Origin: Breviolum minutum Mf 1.05b.01
Taxonomy: Eukaryota; Sar; Dinophyceae; Suessiales; Symbiodiniaceae
Direction of reading: 5' to 3'
DNA length: 64,000 bases
Assembly: GCA_000507305.1 (NCBI GenBank)
Contig: DF239553.1
Span: 62,001-126,000 of the forward strand
Position numbers and translations under genes: made by a program. The notes below the pieces were generated by a model. The model was given only the letters and a program-made list of their open reading frames with translations, did no database searches and was not told where the DNA came from. Positions 11,301 to 21,825 of the stretch are shown here, in pieces (the stretch's first letter is position 1; each line of letters begins with the position of its first letter).

Positions 11301-13173
11301 AAGAGAGTCAAACCCCTGGCCCCGTTAGGAGGGTCCAATGATTCTTTAGGGTGTTGCTTAAAACTTAAAACATAACTCCTGATTTGAGGGATCTTTTTTT
11401 GAATGCTGCTGCATTGACAGAAATATCTATTTCTCCGAAAATAGGTTTGAATTTCATTGCCCCTGCCAAGGTGATATTGATTCAAGAGCTCCACAGCTCT
11501 AACCTGATAAAGGTTTGGCGACTTCCTCATCACACCATATTTCAAACAACCAGAAAGGAGTAGAATCCCCAAGGTGCCACTGCACCCAACCATGATACAA
11601 CCAAAATGATGCTTCATGAAACCAAGGTGATGCTTCATGAAACCAAGGTGATGCTTCATTAATCCCTGGAAAACCATATGGACAATATTTTTAGAATCAT
11701 ACGCTTTTGATCATGTTTTTCAATCATTACGGTTTTTTCCCAAATACGGGCTACCAAACCCAAATAGAGGGTATTTTGTCCATATAGTCGGAAACTTGTC
11801 GGAGGAAGTTCATCCTAGGATCTGTTTTTGAGGCATCACATGTTGTTTTGAAGACAAAACCAAATATGGTCCCAAATACTGCCATATTTGGTGCCATATT
11901 CGAGGGGTACCCATAGAACACTAGTAGATTATCAACATTTTGTTGAAAAAATGCAGTATGCGTATTTCAACGTCTTGCCCCAAATAGTGCCGTACTTCGA
12001 ACCGTATCCGGGGTCGGACAGCCTCCGACAAATGTGCAGGGAGAAATAAAACATATGATAAACAGCCAAATACGGCCTGCGAGGCCATATGGTAAAAAAA
12101 TGGTCAATACGGCATATGGTCCAACAAAAATGGCCATGACGGGTAAAACCCATAGTGATCAAAAACTTTTGGTCGTACGGGTTTACCTCCCTCGCGATAA
12201 AAACCTTTTCTGGACCATCTTCCTACTAGTCTTTTTTCCAGATTAGAACCATTTTCCCCCACGCAATCAGAAAATAAGTGGAAGGAAACTAAACCAGGCA
12301 ACAAATCTTTTCACCTGCACCAACTTGGCCATTTTTGGGGATTGAAGCTCTCCTTAGCTCCTTTTTCTAGTTCAGGATGTCCAATCTATGTATATATATA
12401 TATACATAGAACTTTATAATAAAGGATCTCTAGATCTATATATTTATAACTTTATATAAAGGATGTCTAGATCTGTGTATATATATATATATTTAAACTT
12501 ATTCATTTCATTTCATTTTTTCATTTCGAGGCCTTTCGTGTCTTGCAACGCAACCTTAATTAAAGATGCAGATTGGCATCTGATATAAATGTACATACAA
12601 AAAAAAATAATATATATATATATATAGCTGATTCATTTTACATCCCTCACAGCTGCCCCGAGGTTCCCCAGCTTCACTGGGTGGCCCCCGACTCTTCCAC
12701 CACTCGCTTGTCCAAAGGTGAGCGTCCGGTCTTGGCTCCGGAGAAAGCTGCCAAGGCCCCGGTGGACAGGATGGCAGAGCCCTTCTCATATCGCAAGGCC
12801 TGGAGATTTGATGGGTTGAACCATGGGAATGATAAAAGATGGATGGGTAGGTTGGTGGTTAATGTTTTGATGTCTGGTTGATGGGTAATGCTCAATGTTA
12901 TAGGTGTTTGATATGATTTTTGTTGATGTTTGATGGTTGATGTTCAATCTTTAGGTGTGTGATACGTTCCCCTGGATGTTTGATTGTTTGATATTTTAAG
13001 TGGATGATGTCAGATGGTAGTTACCTGATAATCATCAAATATCTAATGAAAAATAGATGCCGCTTTCCACCCCAAACACACGACTCCCGGGCCTCGTCGT
13101 ACAAGGTGCCTGGTGAGGCGTTGTGCTGAACCCATTCGGTGTGGATGCCCAAGTTGTGCAAGAGTTCCAGATC
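21..13173 (-). CDS. pckA: Phosphoenolpyruvate carboxykinase (ATP), 19 exons, partial
   Basis: Converts oxaloacetate plus ATP to phosphoenolpyruvate, CO2 and ADP (gluconeogenesis / C4-acid metabolism). Nineteen minus-strand exons were found by matching the family's conserved motifs: 13087-13173, 12693-12799, 11224-11252, 10490-10526, 9637-9676, 8757-8813, 7702-7773, 7206-7229, 6563-6653, 5082-5124, 4270-4310, 3659-3698, 3400-3453, 2574-2634, 2283-2315, 2107-2130, 1611-1680, 1281-1324, 21-97. Together they give about 1,031 nt (343 codons) and the frame is kept at all 18 junctions with no internal stop, which argues for an intact gene. The P-loop and the metal/nucleotide motifs mark the ATP-dependent family rather than the GTP form. 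The full family length is about 530 residues, so a short N-terminus (exon upstream of 13173 not found) and the C-terminal quarter (beyond position 1) are missing. Exon ends were chosen so every intron ends in AG; ends may be off by a base. Confidence 0.95.
98..1280 (-). other. PEPCK intron with AT-rich tract
   Basis: This 1.2-kb stretch separates the last two PEPCK exons. It has no coding signal. From about 840 to 1090 it is almost pure A/T with many TATA, CTATA and ATATG repeats. Confidence 0.7.
1742..1860. mobile_element. MITE-like element, family D
   Basis: Located in the PEPCK intron 1681-2106. The ends are imperfect inverted repeats (AACCCCATTTAAATAACATGG at the left; TGTCATTTTAGGTTTCGGGG at the right) and the centre contains TTTTCAATAGGAGATAC. 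Nearly the same centre occurs at 22225-22300 and 35528-35610, which is why these are grouped. Confidence 0.5.
2389..2483. mobile_element. Foldback (MITE-like) element in PEPCK intron
   Basis: Begins TGTTTCCAAAAATAAGGG and ends with its near-perfect inverse, followed inwards on both sides by TACCCC. Inner part is AT-rich with a repeated ATGGATG. It lies wholly within the intron 2316-2573. No coding content. Confidence 0.6.
2574..3698 (-). CDS. pckA: PEPCK exons 12-14: nucleotide-binding P-loop
   Basis: Exon 12 (3659-3698) gives [12 protein letters not shown], including the conserved active-site His. Exon 13 (3400-3453) gives [16 protein letters not shown], the kinase-1a P-loop that binds ATP phosphates. 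Exon 14 (2574-2634) gives [15 protein letters not shown], the kinase-2 / Mn-binding Asp motif. Donors: GC, GT, GT. The introns that end at exons 12 and 14 each carry a MITE whose outer end lies within about 10 nt of the acceptor. Confidence 0.96.
2640..2711. mobile_element. MITE family B, shortened copy, at a splice acceptor
   Basis: Ends TTGAAACCACCACCTAGGT on the right and TTTGGCGGTTGAAACAAC on the left, with the internal block CCCCAAATAGGGGTGAAAAT shared with copies at 6019, 13234 and (inverted) 56531. On the minus strand its end is within about 10 nt of the acceptor of PEPCK exon 14 (starts 2634). Confidence 0.65.
3703..3810. mobile_element. MITE family C at a splice acceptor
   Basis: Terminal repeats are AATTAACGGCTGGAATCT and the inverse-type end GGTTCCATGTTAAGTTTC. 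The same pair of ends recurs at 5813, 19528 and 46992. Its left end lies about 5 nt from the AG acceptor of PEPCK exon 12 (starts 3698). Confidence 0.65.
4270..6653 (-). CDS. pckA: PEPCK exons 9-11: core catalytic region
   Basis: Exon 9 (6563-6653) encodes [14 protein letters not shown] and [11 protein letters not shown]. Exon 10 (5082-5124) encodes [14 protein letters not shown], containing the YAGEMKK lysine region that binds substrate carboxylate and metal. Exon 11 (4270-4310) encodes [13 protein letters not shown]. Donors are GC, GA and GT respectively. The intron between exons 9 and 10 (5125-6562) is 1.4 kb and contains three separate inverted-repeat elements. Confidence 0.94.
5646..5750. 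mobile_element. MITE family C-like foldback
   Basis: Starts TACCCTCTGGAAGTTTAACA and ends with TGTTAAACTTTGGGAGGGTA; the two ends can pair over about 30 bases. Inside the PEPCK intron 5125-6562. Confidence 0.65.
5813..5937. mobile_element. MITE family C copy
   Basis: Contains GGAAAATTAAGATGGAACCC at the left and GGTTCCGGTTCCAGCCGTTC then TTTTCAGGGGTGTAT at the right. The ends match the family copies at 19528 and 46992. It is the second element in the same PEPCK intron. Confidence 0.6.
6019..6121. mobile_element. MITE family B copy
   Basis: Runs from TTGGTGGTTGAACCAACCC to GAAACCACCACCTAG, with the family centre GAAATCTTCCCCAGGGATCC and GGGGTGAAGAT. Third element in the PEPCK intron 5125-6562. 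Confidence 0.7.
7206..10526 (-). CDS. pckA: PEPCK exons 4-8: substrate-binding region
   Basis: Exon 4 (10490-10526) gives [13 protein letters not shown]. Exon 5 (9637-9676) gives [13 protein letters not shown]. Exon 6 (8757-8813) gives [19 protein letters not shown]. Exon 7 (7702-7773) gives [12 protein letters not shown] and [11 protein letters not shown]. Exon 8 (7206-7229) is a 24-nt microexon encoding ELANFGEP. These join into the standard family order without gap. Four of the five donors are GA (exons 4, 5, 7, 8) and one is GT (exon 6). The exon 7/8 acceptor is the least certain boundary because two AGs lie five bases apart. Confidence 0.93.
11224..13173 (-). CDS. pckA: PEPCK exons 1-3: N-terminal region
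   Basis: Exon 1 (13087-13173) reads [20 protein letters not shown], the weakly conserved N-terminal stretch. Exon 2 (12693-12799) holds [18 protein letters not shown] followed by [15 protein letters not shown], the classic PEPCK signature. Exon 3 (11224-11252) gives TTKDDIWWG, completed to WWGPVN by exon 4. Donors: exon 1 uses GA, exons 2 and 3 use GT; all acceptors are AG followed by G. The intron upstream of exon 1 carries a MITE about 60 nt from the acceptor. The exon holding the start codon was not identified; an organelle-targeting leader cannot be excluded. Confidence 0.93.
11597..11660. repeat. 21-bp tandem repeat, three copies
   Basis: The unit GATGCTTCATGAAACCAAGGT occurs three times with only small changes in the first and last copy. 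It lies in a PEPCK intron and has no coding meaning on that strand. Confidence 0.85.
12375..12492. repeat. AT-rich tandem repeat
   Basis: Two to three degenerate copies of a roughly 50-bp unit containing AAAGGATGTCTAGATCT followed by (TA)n and TTATAACTTTAT. Intronic. Confidence 0.65.
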
Positions 13174-13233
13174 CTTAGAGGTGCCAGGTCACCAACGTTC
13201 AAGCCTCCAGTTATCCAAACATTTTGTAAGTAC

Positions 13234-13332
13234 TTGGTGGTTAAACCAACCCATTTGAAAATTATGCTCGTCAAAATGGGAATCTTCCCCAAATCGGGGT
13301 GAAAATAAAGATATCTGAAACCACCACCTAGG
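13234..13332. mobile_element. MITE family B copy upstream of PEPCK exon 1
   Basis: TTGGTGGTTAAACCAACCC to GAAACCACCACCTAGGT with centre GGGAATCTTCCCC and GGGGTGAAAAT. It lies about 60 nt upstream (minus strand) of the exon 1 acceptor, so probably inside the preceding intron. Confidence 0.75.
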
Positions 13333-13540
13333 TAAGATGTTCTGTTAACTTATTGGAATTAAGTGTTTTGATGATGGTTTTTGTTTGTTTTCTGGAGAGT
13401 ATTGGATGATATAGTACGGGACCTTTAACTCAGTGAGTATATCACGTTTACATGCGTTTACCTTGTAGACTAGTTTGTGTGTGTATGTGTAAATATGTTC
13501 CCTTGTCGATTGTCGACCATAGGGACCTGTACTTGTCGTA

Positions 13541-13835
13541 GTGGGAGTAGTAGCAGTAGTGGTAGTGGTAGTGGTAGTGGTAGTGGTAGTGGTAGTGGTA
13601 GTGGTAGTGGTAGTGGTAGTGGTAGTGGTAGTGGTAGTGGTAGTGGTAGTGGTAGTGGTAGTGGTAGTGGTAGTGGTAGTGGTAGTGGTAGTGGTAGTGG
13701 TAGTGGTAGTGGTAGTTGTAGTGCTTGTGGTGCTTGTGGTGCTTGTGGTGCTTGTGGTGCTTGTGGTGCTTGTGGTGCTTGTGGTGCTTGTGGTGCTTGT
13801 GGTGCTTGTGGTGCTGGTGGTGCTGGTGGTGCTGG

Positions 13836-13866
<31 letters not shown>

Positions 13867-13928
13867 GGTGCTGGTGGTGCTGGTGGTGGCGGCGGCAGCA
13901 GCAGCAGCAGGAGGAGCAGTAGTACTAC

Positions 13929-13964
<36 letters not shown>

Positions 13965-13966
13965 AA

Positions 13967-13997
<31 letters not shown>

Positions 13998-14151
13998 AAG
14001 CAGCAGCAGCAGTAGCAGTAGTAGTAGTAGTAGTAGTTGTAGTAGTAGTAGTGGCAGTGGCAGTGGCAGTGGCAGTGGCAGTGGCAGTGGCAGTAGCACT
14101 ACTAATAGCAAAAGCAGTAGTGGTAGTGGTTGCGGTAGTGGTAGTAGTGTA
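13541..14151. repeat. Compound trinucleotide-based microsatellite, 0.6 kb
   Basis: Three blocks follow each other: (GGTAGT)n to about 13716, (GGTGCTTGT)n grading into (GGTGCT)n and (GGT)n to about 13890, then (AGT)n with AGC and GGCAGT interruptions to 14151. All six frames stay open, giving long poly-Ser-Gly, poly-Val, poly-Thr and poly-Leu readings that are artefacts. It lies beyond the last recognised PEPCK exon. Confidence 0.97.
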
Positions 14152-16469
14152 AACTGCGGTAGCATGATAGCAGTATAGTGTAGTGGTATAGTAGCACAAT
14201 TCTGGTATAGTGGGTCTTTAAGGGTTCTTTTTTCCAAGACACTTGCCAAAAAGAGCTGAGGATGCATAATCTTCAGGATAAACAACCAAACAGCTGTTCT
14301 CATCAACTCAGTATTCAAGACTTCCTAACAAAACAATTTTTTGGAGTCAACAACTCCAAAACGTGGAAATATCCCCGGTGATGATGCTTCAACCCCCAAA
14401 GGTTCATTTTCCGCTGGAGCCTGAAGCGGTGCCGAGTCACGGCATCCTCAAAGATGTGATAATCTGCTGGAAATTGATGCTTCATGGAAGCCCTCAGTTT
14501 CTGAAATTTGAGGAGGTTATTCTTGAAAGAGAAACTTTGTTGAGGAAGAATATGCCCAAACTTTTGGGAATGAATCTGGGTGAATGCCATTTCCAAAATT
14601 TTCAATATGTCACCTTCGACAAGTGTTGGATCATGTTGGAGGATACCTTAGTAGTTTCGAGAGCCTTGAACATATGCTGGATAATTTCCATATCTACAAA
14701 ATTTCTGTTAGGCACACATTTTGCTGATATTTTATCAGCACATAAAATTTTATTGGTACTAAATTCCCTTACAAAATCTAGCCTTAAAACTCAAAGTTGC
14801 CCCATCAAAATGTATGTGAATGTATATAGCTATGTACATCTACAGTACAGGAAGTCGAAATCACAAATGTATGTATGGTATATAGTTGTCTGAATGACTG
14901 AACTGAATCTGTATGTATGCATATAGAATAACACACCCTTTATAAGTCACTATAAAATCACCTTCCGACTCTAAAAAATGTTGATGATATATTCTGCATC
15001 CAAATAACAAAATCAAACAACAAAAAATCGTCAAAAAGTACATCAATATCGATTTTTAAAAAAGTCACAACTGTCAATCATAAATCCCCCAAAACAACCA
15101 CCCCTCTCCCCAACTCCCCCCATCAACGAGTCATATAAATCTTCTAAGCATCGGCGAGCTCTTTAGCGCTTCGGCAATCTTAGTGCGATCCGCCAGGATT
15201 CGACCTCAGTTTTTGGTCGGTGAACATCTTAACGTTCATGGGACCCCGCCATGTTGAAACAATCATGTTTTATATACAGCAATTTGATAGGTTGATGATG
15301 CGTTGATTTATATCAGCTAAGGTCGTGTTTTTCTTTCAAAAAATGAAGTATATTTTAATCATAGAGGGTGTGTTTTCTGTTGAAAAAGGATGAAAAAAAC
15401 AGCTGAAAACAAACAAAATCAAAGGGATGGTCACAAGGACCTATCCGTGGATTTGGATCCATTGCAAAACACTTTAGCAGATCGGCCTGGAAATAACGCA
15501 GGAAGCTATGATGAGCTACGGTGTATCTCACCAAGCTGATTTGTTTTTGAAAGTAAGGGAATCCCCCACGAAAATGCCCTTGATTCGGGTTTAGGAAATA
15601 TAATAACCCATGTAATGTTAAAACATGTCAAAAAAAACACGACTTTTGGAATATTCTATTTCAAAAGGTGGATGGCCTAAAAAGGGCCATGTTCGTTTGT
15701 ATATAATACAACTAAGATATACATATAAAATGCTTTTACGGGGGACATGAGATGTACACCTGCATTGTGGGGTGACTTTATGTGATAAAGGTCAAATAGA
15801 AGAAGAGTTCCCTGGACTATTGGGGAAAAAATGTTGAACATCATGTCCTTATATCATGTTATTCAAAGGATGGAAGATTTTCTCTTGAAATTTCATGGTC
15901 TTTGACATTGATACATCACTCTAGATTCCCTACCACCCCACCTACACACCATACTTCATGCTGATTGTTGTAGTTTAGTTTCTTAAAACTGCACCTTTGG
16001 TCGTTTCGCAATGTTTGTCCTCCTTGGATGAGCTCCCATGATTTCCCTAGTGAGTTCTACAATACCTGGTATCAGAATTGATGCACCGGTTATCAAATGC
16101 CCATTCCCTCTGGTTCCCTTTATAGGTGGTAGGTGATATATTATCACCCAATTGGCAGTTACTACAACCATCAGCCATTGACCAGCTACTACAACCATCA
16201 TTCCAACAATTATATCGACAGTTACAATGTAACCATGCTTGATCTCAACTGCAAAATTCCTTAACTAAGCTGCAGTGAGCGGAGCCTGGCTCAGTCCGAA
16301 ATGTTTTATGGAAAAAAAAACCTACTATGCCAAGAAAACGGAATCAAAATATGATTTTATATCTTATTTTATCTGATTTTGTATGATCTTTATATGATTT
16401 CCATCAACCCAGATTTCATCAACCCTTCCCCTAAACAACCCGGTCACCTGGTCACCACCTGGTCACCTG

Positions 16470-16603
16470 TGCCCTTTCAACCGTTTGGGAAACGAGTTGC
16501 TGGTGCAAAGAGCCCGGCTGCGCAAAGGTCGGCTGGAGCGCAACGCTCGTGTCAACGACCTGTGGACCCGGTCGGATGTCGGGATGGTTCCGTTGGTTGG
16601 GTA
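16470..16603. other. GC-rich coding-like island, strand unresolved
   Basis: This is much richer in G+C than its surroundings and open in several frames. The plus-strand frame reads NELLVQRARLRKGRLERNAR then VNDLWTRSDVGMVPLV. The minus-strand frames are also open, one Arg/Ser-rich (LTRALRSSRPLRSRALC) and resembling a targeting peptide. Codon third positions do not decide between them. Confidence 0.3.
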
Positions 16604-19527
16604 GTGATTACACATGACATGAAAATTCATGGTTTTTTTTGTGAACTGATATATAACTTTATATAGCTACCTTTAATATGTATATATATAATTCATATAT
16701 ATTATATATGTGATTATGTTGGGTGTATCAAAATAAATTATCAAAATAAGTTGGGTATACATGTGCAAATATAAATGCATAAATTATGCTTATTATGCGG
16801 TGCACATGTTGTTCTTGTCCGAATGCATTGTAAAACTGACAATGACAAAACAAAATTGGCCATTGATTGGAGTTGTTTTGGAAAGCATATTAGCCGGTGT
16901 CCTTCGTTGGAGGGGATGGGGATGGGTTTCAATTTTGGGACAGATGGTTCATATCACTATCTTTACTCAAGATCTTGGGTCATCTGCAAGGTCATCTTCA
17001 CTTTTACTACCTTCTATTGAGGGGCACAGCTTCCACAAATCCGAAAACCTTTCAGTTGTTCTACTACGGATCTTCCAAAGCTAAGATCATCGTAGATCCC
17101 TTTCCTCCCCCAACTCAACATATGAGTGTGGGCATGAAACCTGCCTCATCACACTGCGAGATGCCATCTGTTATACGATCTGGGAAGTTGCACAAAAACG
17201 CGGCGCTAGGGATGCTGTTCTCAAGTTTGTGGCAAACTGATGAGCCAAAGGGCCAAAATATGGTGGTCCATCTGAGTGCTTCTGACCAGGAATCCTCCTG
17301 GTTGGTCATAGAAAATCCACACAACTGTCGGGGACTGGCTATGTATGACAAAAGTTTTTCTATTAATTCTGGCGATGCTTCATGAGATCCATCAAATCTT
17401 TCCTGCTTTGTATTTATTGTGCCGCCCTGCCCCCCCCCCCCACATGGAATCCTCCGCTGGTTACTCATGAACCAACTATGACAAACTGGAATTCAGAAGC
17501 TTGACAATGACCATACTACCCATGCCCATGCCCATGAAAAAATGTTTGTCCAAATGCGGGTGAATTATGATATTTCACCAACTTCCAAATACATGAAATC
17601 TCCCAAAAATAGAACGATTTTGGGAAGATTTCCCTTCCCCTCACCACGTTTTGGAGGAAAATCCTTCCATCTCCAAAGGCTCAAATTCTCCAATTTAACC
17701 CCAAGCACCCAGGTGTGCTCAAGCATGGTTGGTCTTATGAATTGGGTCAAGCAGGGTGAAAGCCGATCCAACAAAAGGATGCCATCAAAAATCAAATTAC
17801 AATCGTCTCCTACCAACTTCCCTTTTCGAATCGTTTTGAGTTGATATCATAAATCACTCCCTGACCTCACGTGAGCGTTTATATGTCATTATATACGTAA
17901 AATAAGACACTTTCAAGTTCTTCTGGGCCCGCAGAAAAAGACAACGCAAACAACTTTTTAGAACCCTTTGGTGTGGCATCTTGGCCATTGCAAAGCAAAC
18001 AAAAGGAATTACAGTAGAGTCGCTGCAGCGAACGCCCGTCCATTTTGCCCACTTTTCCGCAACATTTCTTGACGAGATCAGCTTACAAAGAGAAGCTCCT
18101 CCTCGTTGCGGAAATCCTTTTGTCTCTTTTGTCTGTAGAATTAATTATTGAGAATACGTTGTAAGATGTTGCAAGCCTTAGCAAGATGCTGCTACCTCAG
18201 ATACCTCTCCCGCCGCACACAAAGTAAACCCATGAATCTCCGTGATGTTCGGCAACACATAGAACCAAAAAAATAAAGAATCAATACGGGACGGCTGACT
18301 CATTCTCAGAGCAGCCCGCTACTTTTCTTGCAGGAGCCCATTGTTAGACATAGAAGTCCCCACCTTTTTTGTCTTAACATCTTCACTATGAAGAGGTGCG
18401 TCATTCCATCATGCTGCCAAGGCAGCATCGCCGAAATGGCCATAAAGGGTGAAGGTGTTGAAATGACCAGTTAAACTCAGTTAAACATGGAAACTGGTAA
18501 CATCCAGGTAACTGAAACATAGATCCTAGTCCTAAACATCCAAACATGGCCGAACCATGGGTCATGTAGCTGAGGTGTACATGCATGATTGATGCTGCAT
18601 GATCATCCCCAAAAAATCTGATTAATTATCCCAACGTCTACATGGTGTAGCTTCTTTTTGATGATTCCAAATGATGACAAATGGAATATGGTTGGCATTT
18701 TCTTTCCTATAATTCCCAAAGGCGTCCTGCTGCAAAAAGTTCCAGGTCCTTTTGATGCATCAACCGGGGCTCTTCAGTGCGTTTTAGGACCCGCTAAAGT
18801 TTGAACAGAATAACTAGGAAACCCCAAGGGCCAAGTTGCATCAAGTAGCGGAACGCATTGATCATGATATCATGATATCAATAAAATATAACCAAGAATG
18901 ACCAAATTTGCCATCCTTTTGGCAGCCTAATATGGAACCATGAACATATTTCATTTTGGGGACATTATATACAACTTTCAAGGAACTTTAATAAAAACAC
19001 GTGCAAAAGCAACCACTCCAACAACGCCAAAATAGATTACCTTCGCTTAAAAGAAAACACAACAAACGTGTCCATGCTGAAACACCCGGCACCCTTGGTA
19101 GACCTCTGCTAGGAAACGACACCAACGGATCAACGGGCCCGAGGCTTTCAGTAAGGTGCAGGCCTTCATGGGATCAAAAGCATCACAAAGTCCCCAATGA
19201 GTTCCCCGATTCTTCCAAAAACTGCCGCATATACAGGTGCCTATGTTGATATAGTTTGCATATAATCTGATATAACTACTCAAAACTCCAGAAAATCAGT
19301 CGCGAAGTATCATGATAAACCAAGCAGTGGACACACCCCAAAACTTACGTTTTTATACCTGTAGATGTTGCGAATCCGAATGTCTTTTAGGTACTGTATG
19401 TAAATTGGCCACTACCAAGACAGGTCTTGGAAGCTGAAAGTTACCTAGCTCATCAAAAATGATGGAAGATTTGTGGAAACTTTCGTGGTCGCTCCATTAT
19501 TCAATGCATGGGTTAGGGATGTTTTAG

Positions 19528-19641
19528 ATACACCCTGGAAGATTAACGGCTGGAACCTACAAATCACCGATAAAAAGAAAGGAAAAGGATCTGAACCAAA
19601 CCGGGAATTACGTTCCAGCCGTTAATCTTCAGGGATACACC
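19528..19641. mobile_element. MITE family C, well-preserved copy
   Basis: Left end ATACACCCTGGAAGATTAAC with CGGCTGGAACC; right end GGTTCCAGCCG-type sequence with TTAATCTTCAGGGATACAC. About 28 bp pair with one or two mismatches. Centre is A-rich. No coding capacity. Confidence 0.85.
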
Positions 19642-19743
19642 TCCCAATTCCTCAGCTCCACTTGATCGATTTCCAGCTACAGCAACTACAGCAGCTACTG
19701 AGAGACTCACATCCCCACAACCATGTGTTGAAACCTTCCCCGC

Positions 19744-19787
19744 CTTTGCATTTGCGCCATTTGCGGCTGCATGGCACCGTAAGCCGC
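19744..19787 (-). CDS. Candidate exon, Gln/Met-rich, unidentified
   Basis: On the minus strand, an AG acceptor precedes AAYGAMQPQMAQMQ and a GC donor follows. The composition and G/C-ending codons resemble real exons of this window. No neighbour exon was assigned and the family is unknown, so this is a weak call. Confidence 0.3.
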
Positions 19788-21721
19788 CTGCGCTTGGCAG
19801 GAGTTGGATGGAACCTCAACCCAAAAAAAACACGGAGGATCTTATCATGGATTCATTGATGCTAAAAAAGTGCTTGAAATGATGGTTTGGGATATGCAAC
19901 TATTTGGGGTAATGAACTACACAAATCTGAAACTTTCCGGCGTGCGTTAGGTACAAGCATTAGTATACAAAGCTAGTGGAAAGACCCCCCCAACAAGTTG
20001 CCACAAGCAAAAGAAGTTTTATTCAATGCAACCAATTTCAACCAACTATCTATCTCATTCTTCCGCCAACCCCCAAATTTTCGAAGTGTTCCGCCAGTTT
20101 GGGAGGTGCCAAACTAAATAAATCACCTTCAGTCCCTACCTGCAGGCGGTCCCTCATCACAATTCAACCAGACTCTATTCTCAGGTCAAGTTGACATACC
20201 AAAGGACGAATATCACTCTCGCAAAACTGGCATGAAACGTAGCCCCTCGCAGGTCTCTACTGGGATTTCTGGCATATATCGAGTTCGAGAGGGTTACCAA
20301 GATATGAAGCACAAAACAGAGCAACAGCATTAGGGTTTGATAACCCCGTCATCAACAACCAGCCCATTAATCATGCTTGAGTTTTCAATCTTCTTGAGTT
20401 GCCAATTCTTTCGCAAGTGCCACGCACTTTAGAAATACATACTTCCACACACCTAATGTCGCTTTCTAATTGAATTTCAACGGATTGGCGTACATCTGGT
20501 ACCACAGCTTGTTTATGATTTATGATCATTTGCAGTATCTAACCGTATCACTACAACAATACTACAACCTGAAACATCTACACTCCAAAAATCTATCAGT
20601 TCTTAATCGTTTGTGTTGAAAATATTACAGGATTTTGTCATCTTCGGAAAAACCCATCCAAACTGGAGTAGCTTTTGGAAACTTCCAACCAACCAAAAGG
20701 AATTAACCTCCCCAGAGAGGTTAAGTCACCTGCCCAAGCATTTGCTGGCCACCTCAAGGTTGACAGTCACCACCAGGATTGGAAAACACCGAAAACGGCC
20801 CCCAGGAAATTTTGGAGATGGATAACTTGTAAAGCCATTAGGTGACTTGTTGAAGGTCTAGAAATTTGTGAATTCCTATTCGACTCAAAATCGTAAAAGA
20901 AGCTAAGGTTCTGAGGAATTCCCCTAGCTAAAGGTGTACTCCAAATGTTCCACTTCAATCGAGGTTTGTGGTTGCCCTTCCCAAGAATCCTGTATGATTT
21001 CTATGTAATTAAGGTGGTGCATGGTCAGTATGGAAGCTATATGCGCCTGAAAAATTATGACTTGGATGACCATTTGAAACACCCTCCCCACGAACTGCTG
21101 CGATTCCAACATATTCAGCCAACTTTCTGCTGAGCAACTCATGTCCATGCCGAAATTGCAGCCACAACCACAGCCTGGCGTAAAACTGTTTCAAAAACAC
21201 CCCCACTTCCTAGTTCCTTGAGGTTTAGATCCATTTCCTGAAAAGAAGCCTTCTTAAACCCTGCTTGCTGAGGGTAAGGGGGGAGGGGCAGTTTTTTCCA
21301 TGTTGAGCCATCATATGCCTTGATCATCACCCCACTCAAGTCGCCATGACCATGTACCAAACAAATGTTGGCAAAAACCTGGTTCTCAACTGAAGGGGCT
21401 CAACCTTGGAAACACGCTTTGCGTGGGACATTGGAGGACCCTATGGAAACCTACCTCAATGAGTATTGAAGGAAAAGGACTTCACATGGAACTCACCCTG
21501 ACTTGGGCGTTTATAACATGAAATATGTATGCAAAGACATGCACCCCCTGAAACTTAACGTAGGTACCCAAAATAGCCATATTGGAAAAGGAGATAAAAT
21601 GTTCCAAAGCATCATTTCTGCATCTATGTTGAATTTTCAGGGTGTCTGCATCTATCTTTATTACATGGAAGAATGATATAAAGAAGCTGTCTAATCGTCA
21701 TTGTGTTTTTTTCCCCCGTCT
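19788..21721. other. No identified gene
   Basis: Only a possible minus-strand fragment at about 20130-20160 (VMRDRLQ followed by GTAGGG) was seen. A degraded inverted-repeat element lies at 21543-21645. Confidence 0.4.
21543..21645. mobile_element. Degenerate MITE, family C-like
   Basis: Left end CACCCCCTGAAACTTAACGT and right end ATGTTGAATTTTCAGGGTGT are imperfect inverted repeats with the family's CCCTGAA...TTAAC pattern. Confidence 0.5.
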
Positions 21722-21825
21722 CATTAGAAAACTTCCCATCTGCCAAGGCCCGCCCAAGCCGGCCTTGTTGAGGCTGCTGAAACTGGCCCTCAGTCAACAT
21801 GGATTTTAAGTTGACCCGCTGGACC
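21722..21825 (-). CDS. Candidate exon, unidentified
   Basis: After a TTTTCAG acceptor the minus strand reads LTEGQFQQPQQGRLGRALAD and FSNET with mostly G/C-ending codons. The donor is not clear. Family unknown; could belong to the same gene as the exons at 24.7-25.4 kb. Confidence 0.3.

Larger units (their letters stand above)
7774..12692 (-). other. PEPCK introns, no further coding signal
   Basis: Apart from exons 3-6 listed above, this stretch (introns 7774-8756, 8814-9636, 9677-10489, 10527-11223, 11253-12692) shows no recognisable exon. The 1.4-kb intron 11253-12692 has degenerate internally repetitive sequence at 11850-12190, with CCATATTTGG / CCATATGG-type palindromes. Confidence 0.6.
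14152..19743. other. Region without an identified gene
   Basis: No gene was identified. AT-rich tracts occur at 14690-14900 and 16660-16760. Short coding-like stretches are at 14420-14450 (minus), 15150-15215 (minus; reads ILADRTKIAEALKSS after an AG), 17115-17468 (both strands open), and 19070-19230 (both strands open). One of these could be the missing 5' exon of PEPCK, but none matches a family I can recall. Confidence 0.5.

Noticed and set aside
13345-14318. Open frames of over 200 codons on both strands (poly-Thr, poly-Leu/Pro, poly-Gly-Ser, poly-Val)
   Set aside because: All are readings of one microsatellite, open in every frame.
14363-14893. 176-codon plus-strand frame
   Set aside because: AT-rich, no splice context and no recognisable motif; probably chance.
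15130-15240. tRNA-like GGTCGAATCC word on the minus strand
   Set aside because: No acceptor stem, D-arm or anticodon arm at the right distances could be folded.
17115-17468. A 117-codon minus-strand frame and an overlapping plus-strand frame
   Set aside because: Both are open, neither matches a known family and no splice-consistent neighbours were found.
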